A program made the position numbers and the translations under genes. Below, in pieces: positions 9,242 through 15,939 of a stretch of 64,000 nt of DNA (its first letter is position 1; each line of letters starts with the position of its first letter). The notes beneath the pieces are model-generated. The model did no database searches. It was given only the letters and a program-made list of their open reading frames with translations, and was not told the origin of the DNA. Origin of the DNA: DATKCT01 sp035513055 (lineage in GTDB: Bacteria; Verrucomicrobiota; Verrucomicrobiia; Verrucomicrobiales; DEV007); contig DATKCT010000008.1 of assembly GCA_035513055.1 (NCBI GenBank), positions 1 through 64,000 on the forward strand. The letters run 5' to 3'.

Positions 9242-10186
9242 TCACCATTTCTTGCGATTGCGCAGCCAAATGCGGAAGACGATCGCCGTCGAGTTGATCC
9301 CGATGATCGCGGCGATCAACACGGTCGCCACCGCGAAGGGCAACGCCTCCGGCACGCCCGTGACCTGGGTCGTCACCGTATACAAATGCATCGAAAGAGC
9401 CATCACCTGTTCTCTTAAACTGTATGCGAATAGATCGCCCTCGGCGATGTTCCGGTAGAACACCGCCCCGGTGAACATAATGGGCACCGTCTCGCCCGCC
9501 TTGCGGCTGATCTCGAGAATGACTCCCGTAAGAATCCCGCTGATCGAGTTGGGCAGCACAATGCGCCAGATCGTTTGCCATCGCGTGGCCCCGACGTTCC
9601 AACAGGCTTCTCGAAAACTCATCGGCACCGCGCCCAGCGCCTCCCTCGTCGCCGTGATCACCACCGGCATCGTCATGACCGCCAGCGTCAACGCGGCAGC
9701 CAACACACAGCGGCCCATCCCGAAAAACAGAACGAAGGCCCCCATCCCGAACAATGCGTGAACGATGCTCGGGACTCCCGCGAGGTTGAGCACCGCCAAA
9801 TTCACGGTGCGAGTAAACCAGGTGTCGCGCGCGTACTCGTTGAGATAGACGGCCGCCAATACGCCGATCGGCGCAGAGACCGCCAGCGAAACCACCACCA
9901 GCCAAATCGTGCCCAGCAGCGCGCTCCAAATCCCGCCGGCTATCATGCCGCTCTTCGGGTTGGTCGTCAGAAACTCCCACGAAATCATGGGAGCCCCCTT
10001 GATGACCAAATAAGCCAGAATGCTGAACAAGGGCAGCAGCATGAGTGCCACCATCAGAGCGAAAACCGCCCGCGCCGCACGCTCCCGCCGCAGCTTGCGC
10101 CGGACACGCTCGTTGACGACGAATGGAGCGGCCGCGGCCGGGACTTGGGCGGACTCGGCCTGAACCGCTGTGGTCGGAACGCTCAT
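9242..10186 (-). CDS. pstA: phosphate ABC transporter permease PstA
   Basis: This 314-residue inner-membrane permease is one of two subunits forming the phosphate channel. About six hydrophobic segments are visible after a cytoplasmic N-terminal tail of roughly 38 residues. The EAA loop that contacts the ATPase reads EACWNVGATRWQTIWRIVLP, as expected for PstA, and GETVP follows it. Its start overlaps the pstC stop by four bases (ATGA), and pstB2 starts one base after its own stop. The longer Ala/Pro-rich N-terminal tail is unremarkable. Confidence 0.95.
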   Translation of the reverse strand: MSVPTTAVQAESAQVPAAAAPFVVNERVRRKLRRERAARAVFALMVALMLLPLFSILAYLVIKGAPMISWEFLTTNPKSGMIAGGIWSALLGTIWLVVVSLAVSAPIGVLAAVYLNEYARDTWFTRTVNLAVLNLAGVPSIVHALFGMGAFVLFFGMGRCVLAAALTLAVMTMPVVITATREALGAVPMSFREACWNVGATRWQTIWRIVLPNSISGILTGVILEISRKAGETVPIMFTGAVFYRNIAEGDLFAYSLREQVMALSMHLYTVTTQVTGVPEALPFAVATVLIAAIIGINSTAIVFRIWLRNRKKW

Positions 10187-11139
10187 TTCTGCTTGCGAAT
10201 GCCCTTCACGATGACGTCAGCCGTGAGGTTGATGACGAACGTGATGGTTAAAAGAAGGATTCCGATCAAAAACAACACTCTGTAATGGTCGCTGCCTTCG
10301 CTGGTCTCTCCCAGCTCCGCGGCGATCGTCGCCGTGAGCGTCCGCACGCTCTCGAACATCCACATCCAGTTGAATTCGCCGTCGGAAGTGACGAACGGAA
10401 TGTTGATCGCATGCCCAGTCGCCATCAGCACGGCCATCGTTTCTCCCACGGCGCGCCCGACTCCTAACAATACTGCCGCAAGCAGACCGTTCTTCGCCGC
10501 GGGAAGCAGCACACGGCAGATCATCTGCCACCGCGTCGCGCCGAGCGCGAGAGCGGCCTCGCGAAACCCGTCCGGCACCGCCTTGAGGGCGTCCTCCCCG
10601 ATGCTCACCATGATCGGCATAGCCATGAGCGCCAGGATGAATGCCGCATTGAACACGTTCAGCCCCACCGGCACGTTGAACACCTTGATCACCAGGGGGC
10701 TGATCACCGTGAGTCCGATAAACCCCCAGACAATGCTCGGAATAGCCGCCAACAACTCGATGATCACTTTCAGAATCTCCTTGAGCTTCGGTCCGCAGAA
10801 TTCCGATACGAATACCGCTGCGCCCACCGCGAACGGAACCGCAATCGCCATAGCAAGCGTGACCACGGAAAGGGTGCCCACGATGAGCGCCAGGATTCCG
10901 TACCGCTTGTTGGCCATCGAAGTGGGATACCACTCCGTAGTCCCGAAAAACTTACCTATGTCGAACGTCGTGCCGTCCTTCCACAGAATGGGAAGCCCTT
11001 CTCGCGCAAGAAAGAAGAGAATGCCGAAGACGAAGACGATCGCGCTGATCCCGCAAAGGCGAATCACCCCCTCGATGCCCTTCTCGACGGCGATTGCCCA
11101 ACTGGATCGTCTAGCGCGCATAGCGTCGTATTCGGGCAA
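10183..11139 (-). CDS. pstC: phosphate ABC transporter permease PstC
   Basis: This 318-residue inner-membrane permease is the partner of PstA. Six or so transmembrane segments are visible, with the EAA loop EAALALGATRWQMICRVLLP and the PstC-type GRAVGETMAV stretch. Between the first two segments a periplasmic region contains FGTTEWYPTS, a PstC hallmark. It lies 69 bases after pstS and overlaps pstA by four bases, so these genes form a single transcript. Confidence 0.95.
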   Translation of the reverse strand: MPEYDAMRARRSSWAIAVEKGIEGVIRLCGISAIVFVFGILFFLAREGLPILWKDGTTFDIGKFFGTTEWYPTSMANKRYGILALIVGTLSVVTLAMAIAVPFAVGAAVFVSEFCGPKLKEILKVIIELLAAIPSIVWGFIGLTVISPLVIKVFNVPVGLNVFNAAFILALMAMPIMVSIGEDALKAVPDGFREAALALGATRWQMICRVLLPAAKNGLLAAVLLGVGRAVGETMAVLMATGHAINIPFVTSDGEFNWMWMFESVRTLTATIAAELGETSEGSDHYRVLFLIGILLLTITFVINLTADVIVKGIRKQK

Positions 11140-11208
11140 GAGCCTTCCGGTCCAGCGGCGATTCCGCCGCTTCCCGTTCAGCGTCCAACCGCCGGAAAAG
11201 CGCTTCCG

Positions 11209-12111
11209 TTAGTTCTGCTCCAGCGGGATGTAGCCCTTGTCCAGAACGATCTTTTGTCCCTCCGGTCCAAGGACCCACTCGATGTACTTGGTCACATGAG
11301 GATCCACGCCGGGCGGCGTGTAGAAGTACATCGGCCGGGCGATCGGATAGGTCTTGTCCAGCGTGGTCTCCACAGTGGGCTCGATGGCGGGATCGCCTTT
11401 CTTGTTCGACACGTTCAACACCTTCACCTTGTCCGTGCGATACCCGATGCCGCTGTACCCGATCGCTCCCGGAGTGTCCTCCACCAAGGCTACTACGTCC
11501 TTGGACCCGTTCATGTCACGCGAACCCTGCTTGAAATCGGCTTGCTTGCCTACCACCGCCTCGCGGAAATAATGATAGGTCCCCGAGTTGTTCTGGCGGC
11601 TCACGCGAACGATCTCGTCCGGCACTCCGGGAATCTGCACACCGATGTCGCTCCACTTGTTCACACTCCCGCCTTCCCGGTAGATCTCGCTCAACTCCTC
11701 GATGGCAATCTCCGTCAGCGGATTGCTGGCATGCACGTAGATGGCCAAGGCGTCGTACCCGACCGGAACCTCCTTCGGATCTGACCCGTAACGCTCCTTC
11801 GCTTTCGCTATCTCCTCTTCCTCGAGGTGCCGGGAGCTGTTGGCGATCTCGCAGGTGCCGTTCAGCAAAGCCGCCACGCCGATGCCCGAGCCTCCGCCCG
11901 CAACCTCCACGGATACGGAGGGCTCGACAGCCTGATAGGCCTCCGCCCAAGCCTGAGCCAGGTTGACCATCGTGTCCGAGCCGATGTTCTGAATTGTAAG
12001 TTTCCCGCCTTGAGTTCCACTGCGTTTGCAGCCGCTCAGGCCCAAGCCAAGCGCGGCGAGCATGCCGAGAATCAAACCCGGCGCCTTCATCCGTCTGTAT
12101 ATCGTATTCAT
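11209..12111 (-). CDS. pstS: phosphate-binding lipoprotein PstS
   Basis: This periplasmic phosphate-binding protein delivers phosphate to PstC-PstA. The start at 12111 gives 300 residues and is preceded by AGGAG at good spacing. An upstream in-frame start at 12210 would overlap the end of phoU and disrupt the signal peptide. The N-terminus has a hydrophobic run ending LGLSGC, a lipobox, so the protein should be lipid-anchored. Ligand-contact regions typical of the family are visible: GSDTM, GGGSG.G, SSR and RQNNSGTY. The gene starts 22 bases after phoU. Confidence 0.93.
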   Translation of the reverse strand: MNTIYRRMKAPGLILGMLAALGLGLSGCKRSGTQGGKLTIQNIGSDTMVNLAQAWAEAYQAVEPSVSVEVAGGGSGIGVAALLNGTCEIANSSRHLEEEEIAKAKERYGSDPKEVPVGYDALAIYVHASNPLTEIAIEELSEIYREGGSVNKWSDIGVQIPGVPDEIVRVSRQNNSGTYHYFREAVVGKQADFKQGSRDMNGSKDVVALVEDTPGAIGYSGIGYRTDKVKVLNVSNKKGDPAIEPTVETTLDKTYPIARPMYFYTPPGVDPHVTKYIEWVLGPEGQKIVLDKGYIPLEQN

Positions 12112-12133
12112 GGTTGCTTTCTCCTGTTTTCGG

Positions 12134-13231
12134 TTAGTCGATTTTGTCTCCGAGAATTCCCTCCACAAGGTCTTGAATCTGAATGTGCAATTGTTGGTAG
12201 GCATCCTCATACGCCTTCTTCACTTCCTCGGGCGACCCCTGCGCCTTCGAAGGATCGACAATGCTCCAGTCCAAACACACAGTCCGCGTCTTCGCGGGAA
12301 ACACGCGCCTGGCCTCAGGAGCCAACGCGATGACGATCTGATAATGTTCCAAGTTCGGCACGTTCTCGATCGACCGGGTTGCGGCCCGCGAAATGTCGAT
12401 GTTCTTCTCGTTCAAAAAGGAAATCAGCCGCGGGTCGACGGGCTGCGTATCGAGCCCGGCGCTGGCGAACAAGAAATTGGGCTGGTTCAATGATGCGGCG
12501 ATTCCTTCCGCCATCTGACTGCGACAGGAATGATGCTCGTCGATGAACAGCACGCGCCACACCTCTCCCGCAGCGTGCTTCTGATATTCGCCCGTGACCA
12601 TGTAGAGCGTCTCTTCGCAAATGTTCTTCGCCTGGTCCGTCACGCGCTCGAAGCGGCGCGCAATCGTCATCAGAGGCGTCAGAGCCTCCAGCGGAATCTC
12701 GCCCCGCTTTTCCAACTGCACGAGTTCGGCGTTGATCACGCTCTTGAGAGCGTCCACCTCTTCCTCGACGGACTGAATGCGCCGCGCCAAGTCCTCGTCC
12801 TCCGTAAGATAGGCCTGCACGGCATCCTTAAACATCGGAATCGTCAGGGCCGCGATTTGCCGGTAACGGTCCAACGGCACCGGACAATTGATGCTCGCCA
12901 GCTTCAAAATCTGCCGCGCGATGCTCTCCGCATAGTCCCCAATCCGCTCGATCTCCTGGTTGATCTTGATCGTCACATAAGCGAAACGCAAGTGCTTCCC
13001 CGCCGGCTGCTGCCGCACCATGAACTCCAGGCACAGCCGGTCGATCTCCTTCTCCAAGGCGTCGATGCGCTGGTCGCGGAGAATCACCGAGTAGGCCGCC
13101 TGCCGGTTCCGCTCGATCAGCCCGCGCAAACACGCCTCGAGCGCGCTGGCAGCCAGTTCGGCCATGTGCGATACATTCGCCTGGATCCGTTCGATGTCCC
13201 GGTGCAGGGTCTCTTCGTAACGCGTGAGCAT
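12134..13231 (-). CDS. phoU: PhoU fused to an arsenate-reductase/LMW-phosphatase-like domain lacking its catalytic cysteine
   Basis: The protein has 365 residues. Residues 1-about 218 form the two three-helix PhoU repeats, with the metal-ligand pattern EIERIGDYAE (93-102) and FERVTDQAKN (194-203). PhoU normally restrains Pst and the PhoR kinase when phosphate is ample. Residues about 225-365 match the low-molecular-weight phosphatase/ArsC fold. The loop that should read VLFVCTGNSCRS reads VLFIDEHHSCRS, so the nucleophile is D231, with C236 and R237 kept. The DP of the general-acid loop (D326, P327) also remains. Catalysis by the usual cysteine mechanism is unlikely. I infer an oxyanion-sensing or regulatory role. 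It is the first gene of the pst operon, which is unusual since phoU is often last. Confidence 0.9.
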   Translation of the reverse strand: MLTRYEETLHRDIERIQANVSHMAELAASALEACLRGLIERNRQAAYSVILRDQRIDALEKEIDRLCLEFMVRQQPAGKHLRFAYVTIKINQEIERIGDYAESIARQILKLASINCPVPLDRYRQIAALTIPMFKDAVQAYLTEDEDLARRIQSVEEEVDALKSVINAELVQLEKRGEIPLEALTPLMTIARRFERVTDQAKNICEETLYMVTGEYQKHAAGEVWRVLFIDEHHSCRSQMAEGIAASLNQPNFLFASAGLDTQPVDPRLISFLNEKNIDISRAATRSIENVPNLEHYQIVIALAPEARRVFPAKTRTVCLDWSIVDPSKAQGSPEEVKKAYEDAYQQLHIQIQDLVEGILGDKID

Positions 13232-13288
13232 GGTTGGGGGCTGATAGGGCTCTTAAGGGAATTCCCGTTTCCGGCGAGTGTCTCTTCG

Positions 13289-13306
13289 GTTACGTTTTTG
13301 TAACAT
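13289..13306 (-). promoter_or_regulatory. candidate Pho box or palindromic operator upstream of phoU-pst
   Basis: On the - strand the sequence reads ATGTTAC-AAAA-ACGTAAC, 58 bases before the phoU start. It fits the 7-4-7 layout of a Pho box and is also a perfect palindrome GTTAC-N6-GTAAC. The same GTTAC-N6-GTAAC occurs at 42037-42052, and a related direct repeat lies at 4213-4230. Which regulator binds is not known; a PhoB-type protein is the natural guess from context. Confidence 0.5.
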
Positions 13307-13322
13307 TTCGAAATGGACCGGG

Positions 13323-13772
13323 TCAGCCCCTTTCTCGACACCGTCCGCGAGGGGACCGATCTCGCCGCTGTCCTCTGCAAGCGGCCCCTCGGCCGTCACC
13401 GAGGAAGCGCTCGACCCCAACAAGGCATCGGGCAATCCGCTCGCGGTCGCCCTCGCTGAATGGGGATTCGCGAACCGCCCCGGCGATCTCCGCTGCCTGC
13501 CGCAGCAGCGCCAGCCGGTCCGCTTCGCGCTGCACACACGATCCGACACTGCGCACCGCTTCGAGCAGCCGGCAGGTGACCGAGACACTGGACCGGCCAT
13601 ACCGTGCGATCTCGTCGAAGACCCAGGACAGCCGGTCCAGCAGGCTGGCCGTCGCCGCTTCGTCCAGATGAATCATGGCGACCGAGAGTCCCACGGCCAC
13701 CGTGGCCATCGCCGACGGCACGGCCCAATACGTCCCGCGCAGGTATTCCCACGACGCGCTCAGGCGGGTCAT
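13323..13772 (-). pseudogene. DUF2254 membrane protein remnant with a large internal deletion
   Basis: The first ~40 residues (MTRLSASWEYLRGTYWAVPS and a following hydrophobic segment) look like the start of a DUF2254 membrane protein. From residue about 52, IARYGRSSVSVTCRLLEAV onward resembles the C-terminal end of the same family. The roughly 250-300 central residues, including most membrane segments, are missing, and the two ends are joined in frame. After residue about 125 the frame becomes arginine-rich and appears nonsensical. It overlaps the mscS remnant by ATGA, suggesting the two were once one operon. Family recognition is from memory of the family pattern and is moderately sure. Confidence 0.55.
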
Positions 13773-13990
13773 TCGCCTTCGGCCCTGCGCCGCTGGGATC
13801 CTGATACGTGCCGGATGGCGTCGGCCACCTTACGAGACGCGGGCACAGCCGTGTTCCCGGCAGGCCATCCTTCGCGCTGTCGCGCGCGGTCGCCGTCGCC
13901 ATCTTCCGTTTGATCGTGGAAGAGGATTTGTTGCGTCGGAAACGGCAGATCGATCCCGTGCGAGGTGAGTTCGCTTCTCAAAGCCTGGCC
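13769..13990 (-). pseudogene. C-terminal fragment of an MscS-family mechanosensitive channel
   Basis: The frame contains GIDLPFPTQQILFHDQTE, which matches the cytoplasmic C-terminal end of MscS-type channels, then about 45 residues to the stop. The transmembrane and beta domains are absent. The homology stops just where the 43-bp dispersed repeat (13986-14028) begins, so the gene was cut at the repeat. It overlaps the DUF2254 remnant by four bases. No product is expected. Confidence 0.6.
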
Positions 13991-14028
13991 TTCCCGCCTG
14001 CCCAGAGGCGAGGGTTGGTGGGGGTTCA
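13986..14028. repeat. 43-bp dispersed repeat, copy 2
   Basis: Identical to positions 1-43. Here it abuts the truncated end of the mscS remnant, so the repeat may mark a deletion or insertion junction. Confidence 0.85.
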
Positions 14029-14179
14029 ATCGCGCGCATCACTGGGACCAACCACGGCTCCTCCAGTCGATCGAGAGACCCTGGGTGGTCCCCTACCCGA
14101 AAACTAGAGAGACTAAAGGCGATGAAAGGTGCGCCTAGAGACACACGCGGCGTCTTTGATGCAATTGTCCAGATTAGAT

Positions 14180-14236
14180 TCACTCTTCTGACTGCGCCAT
14201 TATCTCCACCCGCTCAATGTCGATCAGATAGCTCAT
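14180..14236 (-). pseudogene. stub of a PIN-like toxin
   Basis: An 18-codon frame, MSYLIDIERVEIMAQSEE, overlaps the stop of the preceding AbrB-like gene by ATGA. The opening MSYLID resembles the start of PIN-domain toxins (M-x-YLIDTN), but the following catalytic core is missing. Position directly after an AbrB-like antitoxin supports a decayed toxin. The match is only six residues, so this is tentative. Confidence 0.35.
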
Positions 14237-14454
14237 CGAAACGGCAGCTCATGCCGGGACACGTCCGGAAAATCATGCGGGCATTGGCGCATCGCCTTGA
14301 GCAACCCGACTGCCCCGGCGCGGCTGGCCGGAAGCGGGGTGAGTAAGAGGCTGTGCTTGCCGTCGCTTAGCGGCCGTGCCTCCACGACGCCGCCGTGGCT
14401 CAGTCCGGCCGCCTCGCGCCAAGCCTTGGGGAGGAGGAGATCGTCTCGAAGCAC
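14233..14454 (-). CDS. AbrB/MazE-like antitoxin (small DNA-binding protein)
   Basis: This 73-residue frame starts at GTG. The sequence DLLLPKAWREAAGLSHGGVV has the swapped-hairpin pattern of AbrB/MazE antitoxins: a short strand, LPK, then GL and G-V-E. The C-terminus DFPDVSRHELPF is typical of the tail that would hold a PIN toxin. The reading frame is open upstream to the end of the sialidase-like gene, so the start could lie further upstream (FRKGFKVLRDD also fits the family). The partner toxin is reduced to a stub, so the antitoxin may be an orphan. Confidence 0.5.
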   Translation of the reverse strand: MLRDDLLLPKAWREAAGLSHGGVVEARPLSDGKHSLLLTPLPASRAGAVGLLKAMRQCPHDFPDVSRHELPFR

Positions 14455-14519
14455 TTTGAATCCTTTTCGGAAGGGCCTGCCGCCGGAAATGGAGGGCCCT
14501 CCCTCCGAAACGCGTGCCC

Positions 14520-15635
14520 TTAACGGAGAATGACAAAACTTCCATCGGGTTCAGCAAAAGCGCTCACCCAGCTCCAAACCCGGACGCCATCCGCCGTGCC
14601 GGGCTCGCCGGTGGGCGCCCCGGCGCGATCCAACACTACCCAAGCCAACGCTCCTCCCCGCTCCCAACCGGTGCCGCGAGCCCATGCCAGCAAGGTCTCT
14701 CCGTGCACGTTCATGACCAGCACAGGATGCTTCGCCTGCCCCTCACCAAACTCCAATGGTTCGATCCCCTTGCCTAAGATCGCCGAACGAATTCTCCCGT
14801 CCGTCTCCCAGGCCCCGTGGATGCCGGAAGGCCCGGCAATCATGGCCGCGCTGCTCATCGGGCAGGCCGGAGTCTCCCATGAATCCAACAGCCGTCGCGA
14901 AAACGGTTCTCCCGCACCCCGCGAACTGAGCAGCGTCATATCCCGGTCCCGGACCGTAAGCGCCGAGCGGTAAAGAATGAAAATCTCACCCGTCGGCGTC
15001 AGGAGAGCCTTCAACGAGCAGCACGCACAAACACCGGGGAAATCCGCGTTGGCGATGTCCGGACCTTCAAAAGTCTCGCCATGATCAGACGATCGGAGCG
15101 TGAACACCGCGCGCGATCCTTCGCCCGCCTTCTCCGGCGTCTGACCATGCCAAACGATAAAGACGTTTCCGTCCTCGTTCGACGCAACGGATGCTCCCCC
15201 GTCGAGCGCCCGCGTATCGCCGAGCACATTGCGCTGCGGTTCAAAGCGGGATTCTTCCGGATCGAAGCGGGTGTAGTAAAGGGGCGACCCATGGCTATCC
15301 CCTCCCTCCTTCATTGCGCCGTTCCATACCACATGCAGCCTGCCCTTTTTGCTCAGCGCGATCTGCGCGCCCCGGATCGTGCCAATGGCTATCGCACTGC
15401 CGGCCTCGCTGTTGACGGAAACCGGGGGCGACCAATCGGACCCTCCGGCCTTCCGCTGGACATACCGAACGTCACAAGACCTGGGATCACCCTTGAGATA
15501 AACCAGATGAATGGTCCCGTCGCGACCGGAAAGCGCTTGCGGCTGCAAGCCGTCTTCAGGAACATTCTCGATCCGCACCGTGGCAGCAGCCGCGGGGAAA
15601 GTTGCCGCGAAAAGGAAAGGGAGCAGCTTGACCAT
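14520..15635 (-). CDS. secreted sialidase/BNR-repeat-like protein
   Basis: The protein has 371 residues with a signal peptide (about 1-18, ending AAAA). Several Asp-box-like blades are visible, such as SSDHGETFEGP (a S-x-D-x-G-x-x-F/W motif), and the overall pattern suggests a six-bladed propeller. A CACCS motif at mid-length is notable and recurs in a known subset of secreted sialidase-like proteins. The arginine triad and nucleophilic tyrosine of true sialidases are not evident, so it may bind or hydrolyse another glycan or none. It lies upstream of, and on the same strand as, the toxin-antitoxin remnant, and it is divergent from the ECF sigma factor gene. Confidence 0.7.
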   Translation of the reverse strand: MVKLLPFLFAATFPAAAATVRIENVPEDGLQPQALSGRDGTIHLVYLKGDPRSCDVRYVQRKAGGSDWSPPVSVNSEAGSAIAIGTIRGAQIALSKKGRLHVVWNGAMKEGGDSHGSPLYYTRFDPEESRFEPQRNVLGDTRALDGGASVASNEDGNVFIVWHGQTPEKAGEGSRAVFTLRSSDHGETFEGPDIANADFPGVCACCSLKALLTPTGEIFILYRSALTVRDRDMTLLSSRGAGEPFSRRLLDSWETPACPMSSAAMIAGPSGIHGAWETDGRIRSAILGKGIEPLEFGEGQAKHPVLVMNVHGETLLAWARGTGWERGGALAWVVLDRAGAPTGEPGTADGVRVWSWVSAFAEPDGSFVILR

Positions 15636-15939
15636 CGCGCAGCTTAGACGAGGCGAGGGGCGCGGGCAAGCACCATGCCGCGCGAGGGCGGGGGACTTGC
15701 GGAACCGCCTGCCATTCTCTGAAAAATCAGCGACGGCAGAGCTGCGAATGCGCTTCGGTAAGGAAAGCGGAGTCCTCTGTCGCGCAAAGAATTCGCCTCA
15801 AACAAGCCTCTCACGGGCTCGTCGATTCCGAGTATCCCGCCAACGCCCTGCGGCACTCCCTGCCCTTCGAGCCAGTCGCCTCCCAACGAAAGGAAATTCT
15901 TTGCAAGATCCTCTGTCCGCACGCAGTTGCAATGATGTA
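15636..15939. other. divergent intergenic region before the sigma factor gene
   Basis: About 300 bases between the sialidase-like gene and the chosen sigma factor start. The sigma frame is open all the way upstream, but the residues there are unlike any sigma factor, so it is treated as non-coding. Promoters for both directions should be here. I see no clear -35/-10 pair. Confidence 0.5.

Noticed and set aside
14520..15635. True sialidase activity
   Set aside because: Asp-box blades are visible but the arginine triad and nucleophilic Tyr could not be placed, so only a sialidase-like fold is called.
15511..15939. N-terminal extension of the ECF sigma factor frame
   Set aside because: It overlaps the divergent sialidase-like gene and does not look like any sigma N-terminus. 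The family start is MGDHDLL.
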